A DNA stretch of 64,000 nt from JANMDS01 sp031430575 (GTDB taxonomy: Bacteria; Pseudomonadota; Gammaproteobacteria; Burkholderiales; Casimicrobiaceae). Shown one piece after another: positions 15,981 to 24,017 of the stretch. Every line of letters starts with the position of its first letter. Position 1 is the stretch's first letter. The notes below the pieces were generated by a model, which was not told where the DNA came from, searched no databases, and was given only the letters and a program-made list of their open reading frames with translations. The stretch covers positions 62,001-126,000 of the forward strand of contig JANPBT010000031.1 of NCBI GenBank assembly GCA_031430575.1, in the 5' to 3' direction. The position numbers and the translations under genes are program-made.

Positions 15981-17153
15981 TTAAATCGTCGCCATCTTGC
16001 ACAAACCGACGTAATTATCTTGATGGTTTGGAAGTGGTTTGCTGATTGTGCGCAGGCTCACGCGGCCTTTGATGTCTTTGTTGACGTCAAACATATACAT
16101 GTCTTGAATCGGGAATTGATTGCTGTTGAACTTAAAGCTGCCGCGCACGGATTTAAAATCGGCCGCCTTAAGCGCTGCATGGAATGCTTTTTTATCTTCC
16201 ACTTTGCCTTTAACTTTGCGGATCGCGGAGTCGAGTAAGAGCGCTGCATCGTAGCTTTGTGCCGCATATTGCGAAGGAATGCGTCCCGTTTTTTTCTCAA
16301 ACGCTTCTACGAATTTTTGATTGGCTTCGTTTGGGAAATCTGGCCCCCAAAATGTGCCCGCTTGCCAGCCGAGCGCAACGTCTTTGAGCGCAGGCAGCGT
16401 CGTGCCATCCACGGTCGAGGCGGACATTACTGTAATCGATTTTGATAAGCCCGCTTGGTGAAATTGCTTCACGAAATTGACACCCAAGCCGCCGGGCATG
16501 AAAACGTAGAGCGCATCGGGGCGTTTCGATGCGATTTGCGCCAGCTCTGCTGAAAAATCAGTGGAGCTCAAGGCGGGGTAAAGTTCATCAACGATCGTGC
16601 CTTTGAACATACGCTTAAAGCCCGACACAAAGTCTTTGCCTGCTTGATAGTTTGGGGCGACTGTCATTACATTTTTGTAGCCTTTGTCGGTGGCAAATTT
16701 GCCGACGACTTCTGCTTGGGTGTCGTTCTGCCAAGACGCAGAAAAGAAATAGGGCGAACATGCTGCACCGGCGATGGGCGCTGGGCCCGCGTTTGAGCCG
16801 ATCAGAAATACGCCTTTATCAGTAATTTTTTTGTGTACCGTCATCATGATGTTTGAAAACGTAATGCCGGTGATGATCGAGACTTTGTCTTTTTCAAGCA
16901 GCTTATCGACAACTTGCGAGGCGACGTCGGGCTTGAGCTGGCTATCTTCTTTAATAATTTGGACGGGCACGCCGCCGAGCTTGCCACCATTGGCTTCAAC
17001 GACCATCATCAGCGCGTCGTATTGATCTTGCCCGAGAGGCGCTTGTGGGCCCGAGAGCTCGGCCACGAAGCCGATTTTGATCTGGGCTTGCGCCGCAGGT
17101 ACGACGAGTAGAGCAGTGCCGGCTAGGCAAGCTGCAATTTTGTGCATCATCAT
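15981..17153 (-). CDS. Branched-chain amino acid-type ABC substrate-binding protein (LivK-like)
   Basis: A 390-residue periplasmic binding protein of the Peripla_BP_6 group. The signal peptide ends in LLVVPAAQAQ; the mature part starts IKIGFVAELSGPQAPLGQDQYDALMM, typical of Liv-type proteins. Other marks are VSIITGITFSNIMMTVHKK and NYQAGKDFVSGFKRMFKG. An AAGGAG site precedes the start. No permease or ATPase genes are adjacent, a common situation for the many orphan Liv-type binding proteins of Burkholderiales. The signal-peptide end contains a partial repeat match (TGCGCCGCAGGTA, 17089-17101), which may be coincidence because A-A-Q-A is a natural cleavage site. Confidence 0.92.
   Translation of the reverse strand: MMMHKIAACLAGTALLVVPAAQAQIKIGFVAELSGPQAPLGQDQYDALMMVVEANGGKLGGVPVQIIKEDSQLKPDVASQVVDKLLEKDKVSIITGITFSNIMMTVHKKITDKGVFLIGSNAGPAPIAGAACSPYFFSASWQNDTQAEVVGKFATDKGYKNVMTVAPNYQAGKDFVSGFKRMFKGTIVDELYPALSSTDFSAELAQIASKRPDALYVFMPGGLGVNFVKQFHQAGLSKSITVMSASTVDGTTLPALKDVALGWQAGTFWGPDFPNEANQKFVEAFEKKTGRIPSQYAAQSYDAALLLDSAIRKVKGKVEDKKAFHAALKAADFKSVRGSFKFNSNQFPIQDMYMFDVNKDIKGRVSLRTISKPLPNHQDNYVGLCKMATI
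17089..17101 (-). repeat. Partial CTGCGGCGCAG repeat in the LivK-like signal peptide
   Basis: 13-base match TGCGCCGCAGGTA read as V-P-A-A-Q-A; the last bases of the consensus are missing. Confidence 0.45.
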
Positions 17154-17412
17154 AGTTTTCTCCTTGATTTAACTGCAATATAACGCATTTTAATGCGTAA
17201 CCGTCCCCATCGATACGATAATGATGCGTCGCGCGCAATCTCCGAATTTTGCGACCAATACGACCGAACTATTTGTAGCATCAGTTTCTCGTCAACGCAT
17301 GGAGGCGCGCGGCGGCGCACGCACACGCTGCATTAATTGCGAGAGCGCGGCATCTACGCGCTGCTTTCGCCCGCTAAACTACAGCTCTCGCTTTCGCTTA
17401 CTTTGATCCGCC

Positions 17413-19101
17413 ATGACCGACCGTCTCAATCGCCGCAGCCACGCTATCACCGGCGGCATCGCCCGCTCTCCTAATCGCTCGATGTTGCGCGCTGTTGGCT
17501 TCGGCGACAGCGATTTTGAAAAACCGATTATCGGAATTGCCAATGGCCACAGCACGATGAACCCGTGCAACGCGGGCATTCAGCCGCTCGCTGATCGGGC
17601 AGATGCAGCGCTTAAGGCGGCGGGCGCTATGCCCCAAATGTTTGGCGTGATTACCGTGACTGACGGCATCAGCATGGGCACGGAAGGCATGAAATATTCG
17701 CTCGTCTCGCGCGAAGTAATTGCAGATGCGATCGAGACCGCTACGCAAAGCCAAGCGATGGACGGCGTGCTCGTGCTCGGTGCCTGCGACAAAAATATGC
17801 CCGGCGGCATGATTGCGATAGCGCGCATGGATATTCCGGCAATATATTGTTATGGCGGAACAATCCGCTCAGGAAATTGGAAGGGCGAAGCGCTGACGGT
17901 GGTGTCGGCATTTGAAGCGGTGGGTAAGCATGCGGGCGGCTCGATTAGCCAGGAAGATTTCGATGGTATTGAGCGTAATGCCTGTCCGTCGCACGGGGCG
18001 TGTGGCGGCATGTTTACTGCAAATACGATGAGCTCGTCATTTGAAGCTTTGGGCATGAGTTTGCTCGGCTCGTCTTCGATGGCCAACCCCGATCAAGAGA
18101 AATCCGATAGCGTAGCCAAGAGCGCGGAAGTGCTCGTGGAAGCGGTGAAGAAAAACTTAAAGCCTTCGCAGATTATCACAAAGAAAAGCATTGAAAACGC
18201 TGTGGCCGTCATCATGGCCACGGGTGGCTCAACCAACGCGGTGTTGCATTTTTTAGCGATTACGCACGCGATGAAAATTGATTGGACGATTGATGATTTT
18301 GAGCGGATCCGTATTAAAACCCCCGTGCTCTGCGATCTAAAGCCTTCTGGCAAATACGTGATGACCGATTTGCACAAAGTCGGCGGTGTGCCGCAAGTCA
18401 TGAAGATGCTACTCGATATGGGCTTGTTGCACGGTGATTGCATGACAATCACGGGCAAAACGATGGCAGAAGAATTGGCGAATGTGCCGAGCGATCCGCG
18501 CGCCGATCAAGACGTCATCCGGCAGAAAAATAACCCGATGTATACGCAGGGCCATCTCGCGATTTTGAAAGGCAATCTCGCGCCAGAAGGCTGCGTCGCC
18601 AAAATTACCGGCTTGAAAAATCCCGTGTTAACGGGGCCGGCAAAAGCGTTTAACAGCGAGCCTGAGCTCATGGACGCCATCATGAGCGACAAGATTACCC
18701 ATGGCGACGTGCTCGTGTTGCGCTACGAAGGCCCGAAAGGCGGGCCCGGCATGCGCGAAATGTTGTCGCCGACATCTGCAATTATCGGCAAGGGCATGGG
18801 CGAGACGGTTGCGCTCATTACCGATGGCCGCTTCTCCGGTGGCACTTGGGGCATGGTGGTTGGCCATATTGCCCCAGAAGCCCAAGTGGGCGGCTTGCTG
18901 GCGTTGGTAGAAGATGGCGATAGCATCACCGTAGATGCGCGCAAGCTTCTGCTGCAACTCAACGTGGACGACGCAACGATTGCCGCCCGCCGCGCAAAAT
19001 GGGTTGCACCTGCACCACGTTACACGCGCGGGGTGCTGGCGAAGTTTGCTAAGCTCGCGTCGAGTGCAAGCAAAGGAGCGGTGACTGATGCGGATCTTTA
19101 A
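17413..19101 (+). CDS. ilvD: Dihydroxy-acid dehydratase
   Basis: A 562-residue enzyme that dehydrates 2,3-dihydroxy-3-methylvalerate/isovalerate in isoleucine and valine synthesis. The three iron-sulfur cysteines are visible in NPCNAGI, LGACDKNMPGG and CPSHGACGGMFTANTMS. The C-terminal swivelling domain contains ALITDGRFSGGTWGMVVGHIAPEA. The length matches the ilvD family. Its 3' end overlaps the start of the next gene by 14 bases, although that gene has an unrelated function. No repeat copy lies inside. Confidence 0.96.
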   Translation: MTDRLNRRSHAITGGIARSPNRSMLRAVGFGDSDFEKPIIGIANGHSTMNPCNAGIQPLADRADAALKAAGAMPQMFGVITVTDGISMGTEGMKYSLVSREVIADAIETATQSQAMDGVLVLGACDKNMPGGMIAIARMDIPAIYCYGGTIRSGNWKGEALTVVSAFEAVGKHAGGSISQEDFDGIERNACPSHGACGGMFTANTMSSSFEALGMSLLGSSSMANPDQEKSDSVAKSAEVLVEAVKKNLKPSQIITKKSIENAVAVIMATGGSTNAVLHFLAITHAMKIDWTIDDFERIRIKTPVLCDLKPSGKYVMTDLHKVGGVPQVMKMLLDMGLLHGDCMTITGKTMAEELANVPSDPRADQDVIRQKNNPMYTQGHLAILKGNLAPEGCVAKITGLKNPVLTGPAKAFNSEPELMDAIMSDKITHGDVLVLRYEGPKGGPGMREMLSPTSAIIGKGMGETVALITDGRFSGGTWGMVVGHIAPEAQVGGLLALVEDGDSITVDARKLLLQLNVDDATIAARRAKWVAPAPRYTRGVLAKFAKLASSASKGAVTDADL

Positions 19102-19765
19102 TCGAATGGAAGTGCGTACCTGCGGCGCAGTTTTTTGGTTTCTGAGCGCTTTCGTGCACGCACAGGTCATCCCCATTCCCAACGCTGGTTTTGAACAAAA
19201 CGGCGGCGTGAACTGGCCAACTGAATGGACGCAGTTGCAGCACGCAGGCGAGTCGGCCTATCGGTATACGCTCGATACTGCAAAACCGTTCGCTGGAAAA
19301 ACGAGCGGAAAAATCGAGCAAATTGCGCCGCAGGTATTTGGACTATTTAAGCAGCGAATTGATGTCCGTGCGTATGCGGGCAAGCGCATCAGCATACGTG
19401 CGCACGGGCGAGCGGAGGGTATTGGCCCTGCCGGAGGAGGTCTTTATGTGAGGGTTGATGGTCCGGGTGATACGATCCTTGGCAACGATTTCGACTCTGG
19501 CATCATGCACGGCACGCAGCCTTGGAAACCGTTGCGTGCGGTTGTTGAAATTCCGCTCGGTGCTATCGCCATGGAATTTGGTATGTTGTTGCAAGACAAA
19601 GGAGCAGTTTGGGGCGATGACTTTGCGCTTGAAGTCACCACCGACCCAATCACGCTCAAACCGACGACATCAAATAAAAATGAATTGACCTTCGACTCTC
19701 TGTACAAGGATCGCGTTGATGAAGGTGAACGGCGTCGTGGCAAGGCGATTCCTAAAAAACCCTGA
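19088..19765 (+). CDS. Secreted beta-sandwich protein of unknown function
   Basis: A 225-residue protein with a signal peptide (MRIFNRMEVRTCGAVFWFLSAFVHA) and a mature part starting QVIPIPNAGFEQNGGVNWPTEW, the start of a carbohydrate-binding-module-like jelly roll. AGKRISIRAHGRAEG and GGLYVRVDGPGDTI fit that fold. It begins inside the ilvD end and its own end runs into the M14 peptidase gene, so the two secreted or hydrolytic genes probably work together. Two repeats occur: one inside the signal peptide (read VRTCGAVFW) and a degraded one read IAPQVFG. Confidence 0.75.
   Translation: MRIFNRMEVRTCGAVFWFLSAFVHAQVIPIPNAGFEQNGGVNWPTEWTQLQHAGESAYRYTLDTAKPFAGKTSGKIEQIAPQVFGLFKQRIDVRAYAGKRISIRAHGRAEGIGPAGGGLYVRVDGPGDTILGNDFDSGIMHGTQPWKPLRAVVEIPLGAIAMEFGMLLQDKGAVWGDDFALEVTTDPITLKPTTSNKNELTFDSLYKDRVDEGERRRGKAIPKKP
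19117..19132 (+). repeat. CTGCGGCGCAG repeat inside a signal-peptide coding region
   Basis: TACCTGCGGCGCAGTT read as R-T-C-G-A-V at the start of the hydrophobic core of the signal peptide. Confidence 0.93.
19324..19336 (-). repeat. Partial CTGCGGCGCAG repeat in the secreted protein gene
   Basis: TGCGCCGCAGGTA, 13-base match, reversed relative to the gene, read as I-A-P-Q-V-F. Confidence 0.75.
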
Positions 19766-19778
19766 AAAGATACAAAAG

Positions 19779-21458
19779 ATGAAAGTCGATTTCGACCGCT
19801 TTTATAAGTACGATGAACTCACCAAGCTCATCAAATCGTTTGCGAAAAAATATCCTGAATTGTTGACGCTCGAATCGATTGGCAAGAGCGGCGAAGGACG
19901 TGATATTTGGGTGCTCACGGCGACTAATCAAAAAATACCTGCGGCGCAGAAACCGGCTTTTTGGGTCGATGCCAATATTCATGCAACCGAGCTTACCGGC
20001 TCCACAGCGGTGCTTTATCTGCTCAAGCAATTGATGGAGCAATATGGCAAAGATGCGCGTATTACTCGATTGCTGGATACCCGCGCGCTTTATCTCGTGC
20101 CCAGAGTCAATCCCGACGGCGCGGAGTGGGCGATGGCAGATAAGCCAAGGTTCGTCCGCTCCGCCACGCGCGCTTACCCGTTCATGGAAGACCCGGTGGA
20201 TGGGCTGAGTCAAGAAGACATCGATGGCGACGGGCGCATTTTGATGATGCGCCTAAAAGACGCGAACGGGCCTTGGAAAAAACATCCGACCGAACCGCGC
20301 ATGATGATGCGTCGTGAGCCAACTGAAGTCGGTGGTGAGTATTATCTAATCTTGCCAGAAGGCAATATTAAGAATTACGATGGCTACTTATTGCCCGTCA
20401 ATAAAAGCAAGGAAGGGCTCGATCTTAACCGCAACTTTCCTGAAAAATGGCGGCAAGAGCATGAGCAATTGGGCGCCGGCGATTACCCAACGAGCGAGCC
20501 AGAAGTGCGCGCCTGCGTTGATTTTTGGACGAAGAAAAAGAATATCTGCGGTGGTGTTTTCTTTCATACGTGGAGCGGCGTGTTGCTGCGACCGTACGGC
20601 ACAGTTGCCGACGAAGAAATGCCGCCCGAAGATTTGTGGGTCTTCCAAACAATCGGTAAACACGGCGAGAAAACGACGGGATATCCCGCGATTTCTGTAT
20701 TCCATGAATTCCGCTATCACCCAAAGGAAGTCATCACCGGCACTCAAGATTGGCTCTATAGCGATCTCGGGGCGTTCGCTTGGGTCGTTGAGATTTGGTC
20801 ACCTATGCGCGAAGCCGGGCTCACCGATTACAAATACATCGACTGGTTCCGTGATCATCCTGTTGAAGATGATTTGAAAATGCTCAAGTGGGCCGATGAT
20901 GCGCTTGAAGGCAAAGGCTATGTGGATTGGTATGCGTATGATCATCCGCAGCTCGGAAAGGTTGAGCTCGGTGGTTGGGATCGCTTCTACGCGTTCTCCA
21001 ACCCCGCGCCTAAATTTCGCGAGCGTGAGGTCGCGAAATTCCCAGAATGGATCATTGAGCAAGCGCTGATGAGCCCCAAGCTGGAATTAGTTGATGCCAA
21101 AAGCACTGAAATTGCGCCGCAGGTATATGCCATTGATTTCGTCGTTCAGAATACCGGCTACCTGCCGAGTTATGTGAGCAAGGTTGCGCAAAAGCGCAAT
21201 CTCACACGCGGCGTAATCGGTGAAATTTCGGGCGAAGGTAAAGCCTTTGACTTGATCGAAGGCAAAGCACGCATCGAAGGCCCACAGCTCGAAGGCCGTG
21301 CGCACTACGGCACGCTGACTTCATTCTTTCCGGCAACGAATGCCACGGCAGATCGGCATGCGTTTCGCTGGATTGTGCGCGGCAAAAAGGGCGCGAAAGT
21401 TGCGCTGACGGCGCGCCACGATCGCGCCGGCGCGGTAAGTGCGTTGGTGAAGCTTTAG
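19779..21458 (+). CDS. M14-family zinc carboxypeptidase
   Basis: From ATG at 19779 the protein has 559 residues (an upstream start at 19716 would overlap the previous gene by 50 bases). The zinc ligands and catalytic parts of M14 are visible: WVDANIHATELTG (His-x-x-Glu), LVPRVNPDGAEW, LDLNRNFPEKW, GVFFHTWSGVLLRPYG (third ligand His) and FAWVVEIWSPM (catalytic Glu). The C-terminal ~110 residues form a beta-rich domain. It would release C-terminal amino acids from peptides. No signal peptide is seen with this start. Two repeats lie in loops: IPAAQKPAF before the first zinc motif and EIAPQVYAI in the C-terminal domain. Confidence 0.9.
   Translation: MKVDFDRFYKYDELTKLIKSFAKKYPELLTLESIGKSGEGRDIWVLTATNQKIPAAQKPAFWVDANIHATELTGSTAVLYLLKQLMEQYGKDARITRLLDTRALYLVPRVNPDGAEWAMADKPRFVRSATRAYPFMEDPVDGLSQEDIDGDGRILMMRLKDANGPWKKHPTEPRMMMRREPTEVGGEYYLILPEGNIKNYDGYLLPVNKSKEGLDLNRNFPEKWRQEHEQLGAGDYPTSEPEVRACVDFWTKKKNICGGVFFHTWSGVLLRPYGTVADEEMPPEDLWVFQTIGKHGEKTTGYPAISVFHEFRYHPKEVITGTQDWLYSDLGAFAWVVEIWSPMREAGLTDYKYIDWFRDHPVEDDLKMLKWADDALEGKGYVDWYAYDHPQLGKVELGGWDRFYAFSNPAPKFREREVAKFPEWIIEQALMSPKLELVDAKSTEIAPQVYAIDFVVQNTGYLPSYVSKVAQKRNLTRGVIGEISGEGKAFDLIEGKARIEGPQLEGRAHYGTLTSFFPATNATADRHAFRWIVRGKKGAKVALTARHDRAGAVSALVKL
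19936..19951 (+). repeat. CTGCGGCGCAG repeat inside the M14 peptidase gene
   Basis: TACCTGCGGCGCAGAA read as I-P-A-A-Q-K in the loop before the zinc-binding strand. Confidence 0.95.
21111..21125 (-). repeat. Partial CTGCGGCGCAG repeat inside the M14 peptidase gene
   Basis: ATTGCGCCGCAGGTA, reversed relative to the gene, read as I-A-P-Q-V-Y. Confidence 0.75.
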
Positions 21459-21467
21459 AGATTGAAC

Positions 21468-21498
21468 ATTTCTGCGGCGCAGATCGCACCGCAGAAAT
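21468..21498. terminator. Hairpin between convergent genes built on a repeat-like core
   Basis: ATTTCTGCGG (21468-21477) and CCGCAGAAAT (21489-21498) are a perfect 10-bp inverted repeat. The left arm and loop contain CTGCGGCGCAGAT, a copy of the dispersed repeat without TAC. It sits in the 51-base gap between the M14 and phaZ stops and likely ends transcription from both sides. Confidence 0.65.
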
Positions 21499-21509
21499 AG
21501 CGTGAGGTC

Positions 21510-22730
21510 TTAACGCTTTACGCCCAAAAATTTCTTAATTTCTGGGTAAATCAGTTTGCGGAATTTGCTGCCACTGAAAATGCCATAGTGCCCGACTTGC
21601 GGGGCTAAAAATTGCAGTTTCTGCGCCGCAGGTATGTTCTTGCACATCGTAAGCGCCGCTGCAGTTTGGCCCGGGCACGAGATATCGTCGAGCTCACCTT
21701 CAACACTCATGAGCCGCACGTCTTTGATCGCGGCGGGGTCAACCTTTTCGCCCGCGATCACCATCTTGCCAAGCGGCAAATGATATTCTTGGAATACGCG
21801 CTCGACGGTCTCGAGGTAATACTCTGCAGGCAGATCAAGCACGGCGTTGTATTCATCATAAAACTTACGATGATGCTCGACATTGCTCTCGTCGCCACGC
21901 ACTAAATTTTGAAAATATTGCCAGTGGGCGTTCATGTGGCGATCTGGATTCATCGCAACGAAGCCATGATGCTGCAAAAAGCCTGGGTAGACCCGACGGC
22001 CAACGCCTGCATATTGGGCAGGCACGCGTGCAATCAAATGCCTTTTGAACCAAGACAGTGAGTGCCCTTTTGCAAACTGATTCACTTGCGATGGATTGCT
22101 GCGGGTATCAATCGGCCCGCCCATCATAACCATCGCTTTTGGGCGCAGCGGGTCTTTGTGTGCGGCCATGAGCGATACTGCGCACATCACTGGCACTGTT
22201 GGCTGACAAACGCTCACCACGCTGATGCGTTCGCCAAAATGCTTGAGGTAGTTGGTCACGTAGGCGACGTAGTCATCAAAGCCGAACGCGCCTTTCGAGG
22301 TAGGCACATCGCGGGCATCTTTCCAATCGGTGATGTACACATCGTAATCAGCGAGAAACGCGCGCGCGGTATCTTTTAAAAGCGTGGCGTGGTGTCCGGA
22401 GAGGGGGGCGACGAGTAATAGTTTTGGGCCCGGGGTTTTGCAGCCTAATTTGATGAAATGGCGCAGCTCACAAAACGGATCATCGCGCACGACCGCTTCG
22501 GTCACGACATACGATTTTCCGCCCGATTCAACGTTGGGGATCGCGAATGGGCGCTTGGGGTATTCTTGCGTGAGCCGAAGCGTGAGATCGCTCGCGGCGC
22601 TGACCACTTCATTCATCGGCCAGCCGCGAAACGGATTGGATGGCGAGCCTGACCATTCGAGCCATGCGCGCGCGGAGGTGCGCCAAGGCGCAGCGAGCGA
22701 AGCGTTATTTTCGTGAAGCGCGTAGAGCAT
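21510..22730 (-). CDS. phaZ: Intracellular polyhydroxyalkanoate depolymerase
   Basis: A 406-residue alpha/beta-hydrolase of the PhaZ type. It starts MLYALHENNASLAAPWRTSARAW, and the nucleophile motif is SVCQPTVPVMC, with Cys instead of Ser, the hallmark of intracellular PHB depolymerases. VEGELDDISCPGQTAA holds the acid Asp and GHYGIFSGSKFR the catalytic His. It mobilises stored polyhydroxybutyrate, so the organism likely makes PHA granules. A repeat copy is read as NIPAAQKLQFLAP near the C-terminus, where relatives have a similar G-I-P-x-x-x-K stretch. Confidence 0.93.
   Translation of the reverse strand: MLYALHENNASLAAPWRTSARAWLEWSGSPSNPFRGWPMNEVVSAASDLTLRLTQEYPKRPFAIPNVESGGKSYVVTEAVVRDDPFCELRHFIKLGCKTPGPKLLLVAPLSGHHATLLKDTARAFLADYDVYITDWKDARDVPTSKGAFGFDDYVAYVTNYLKHFGERISVVSVCQPTVPVMCAVSLMAAHKDPLRPKAMVMMGGPIDTRSNPSQVNQFAKGHSLSWFKRHLIARVPAQYAGVGRRVYPGFLQHHGFVAMNPDRHMNAHWQYFQNLVRGDESNVEHHRKFYDEYNAVLDLPAEYYLETVERVFQEYHLPLGKMVIAGEKVDPAAIKDVRLMSVEGELDDISCPGQTAAALTMCKNIPAAQKLQFLAPQVGHYGIFSGSKFRKLIYPEIKKFLGVKR
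21619..21634 (-). repeat. CTGCGGCGCAG repeat inside phaZ
   Basis: TTCTGCGCCGCAGGTA, in coding orientation read as I-P-A-A-Q-K. Confidence 0.93.
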
Positions 22731-22768
22731 TTTTGATCCTGTTCCCGTTTACAACTTATTGAGTGAAA

Positions 22769-22784
22769 TACCTGCGGCGCAGAT
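22769..22784 (+). repeat. CTGCGGCGCAG repeat, intergenic copy
   Basis: Perfect copy in the 78-base gap between the phaZ start and the metZ stop. Confidence 0.95.
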
Positions 22785-22808
22785 TTGAGCGCCTTACGCC
22801 TTAAATTT

Positions 22809-24017
22809 TCAACCTGCGAGCGCGTTTAAACCGCGCGCGAAATCATTTTGTAAATCTGAAATGGATTCCAATCCAACCGAGACCCGCAGCAAGTTTTCAC
22901 CGATGCCCGCGCGGGCTTTGGCGTCTACTGGCATCCGCGCATGCGTCGTTGTGTACGGGTGCGTGAGCGTGGTGCGCACGTCGCCTAAATTGGCGGTGAT
23001 GGAAACCATCTGCGTTGCATCGACCACGCTCCACGCTTCTTTGCGCCCGCCTTTTACCGCGAACGAAAGCACTGCGCCGCCGCCGGTTTGCTGCTTTTTT
23101 GCCAGCGCGTGATGCGGGCTTGAGGGCAGAAAAGGGTAATACACGCGCTCAACGGCGGGGTGCTTTTCAAGCCACACGGCTAAGGCGAGTGCATTTTCAC
23201 TATGGGCGCGCATGCGTAGTGGCAACGTCTCCAAGCCTTTAATCAGCACCCAAGCATTGAAGGCGGAGAGCGTTGCGCCGGTGGTGCGCAGATACGCGTA
23301 GAGCGTTTCTTTGCAAAGCTTTTTGGAGCCGACGATGGCGCCACCCATCACCCGGCCTTGGCCGTCTAAATGCTTGGTTGCTGAATGCATCACCACATCA
23401 GCACCCAGCTTTAGCGGCAGTTGCAGCACCGGCGTGCAAAAGCAATTATCAACGGCGAAAATGCATGAATCTGCGCCGCAGGTATGCGCGATTTCGGCAA
23501 TCGCTGCGATGTCGAATACTTCACCGGTTGGGTTTGATGGTGATTCGCAAAACACGAGCTTGGTATTGGGGCGCATCGCTCTTCGCCATGCGGCAGGATC
23601 CGTGCTATCAACGACGGTACATTGCACGCCAAATTTCGGCATGAGTTGGTTAAAGAGTGTGAGCGTGGTGCCAAAAACTGCGCCGGAGGTAACAACATGA
23701 TCGCCGCTTTGGCAAACACCCATTACGAGCGCGTGAATGGCCGCCATGCCGCTTGCAAATGCGATGCAGGCTTCCCCGCCTTCCATCGCCGCCAAACGCT
23801 GCTCAAACATATCGACGCTCGGATTGGTGAAGCGGGAATACATGTAGCCTTCCGCCTCGCCGGCAAAGCGTGCCGCCGCTTCTGCCGCATCTTTATATAC
23901 AAAGCTAATCGTTGGAAAGATCGCTTCCGAATGCTCGCCGAATTGGGTGCGAATTAAATTGGCACGCAGGGCGAGCGTATCGATGCTGTAGGCGTCGAAA
24001 TCATTCTCGTGATTCAT
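22809..24017 (-). CDS. metZ: O-succinylhomoserine sulfhydrylase
   Basis: A 402-residue PLP enzyme making homocysteine from O-succinylhomoserine and sulfide. Typical parts are TISFVYKDAAEAAARFAGEAEGYMYSRFTNPSV, the PLP lysine in MHSATKHLDGQGRVMGG, and GGAVLSFAVKGGR. It follows purF with a 4-base overlap (ATGA), the usual betaproteobacterial arrangement. A full repeat copy is read as HTCGADSCIF just before FAVDNCFCTPVLQ. Relatives usually have about three fewer residues there, so the copy appears to have lengthened a loop. A one-base-off copy (23676-23691) is read as SGAVFG at a conserved site. Confidence 0.95.
   Translation of the reverse strand: MNHENDFDAYSIDTLALRANLIRTQFGEHSEAIFPTISFVYKDAAEAAARFAGEAEGYMYSRFTNPSVDMFEQRLAAMEGGEACIAFASGMAAIHALVMGVCQSGDHVVTSGAVFGTTLTLFNQLMPKFGVQCTVVDSTDPAAWRRAMRPNTKLVFCESPSNPTGEVFDIAAIAEIAHTCGADSCIFAVDNCFCTPVLQLPLKLGADVVMHSATKHLDGQGRVMGGAIVGSKKLCKETLYAYLRTTGATLSAFNAWVLIKGLETLPLRMRAHSENALALAVWLEKHPAVERVYYPFLPSSPHHALAKKQQTGGGAVLSFAVKGGRKEAWSVVDATQMVSITANLGDVRTTLTHPYTTTHARMPVDAKARAGIGENLLRVSVGLESISDLQNDFARGLNALAG
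23469..23484 (-). repeat. CTGCGGCGCAG repeat inside metZ
   Basis: Perfect copy in coding orientation but a different frame, read as T-C-G-A-D. Confidence 0.95.
23676..23691 (-). repeat. Degraded CTGCGGCGCAG repeat inside metZ
   Basis: AACTGCGCCGGAGGTA, one mismatch in the core. Read as T-S-G-A-V-F at a family-conserved position, so it may be chance. Confidence 0.45.
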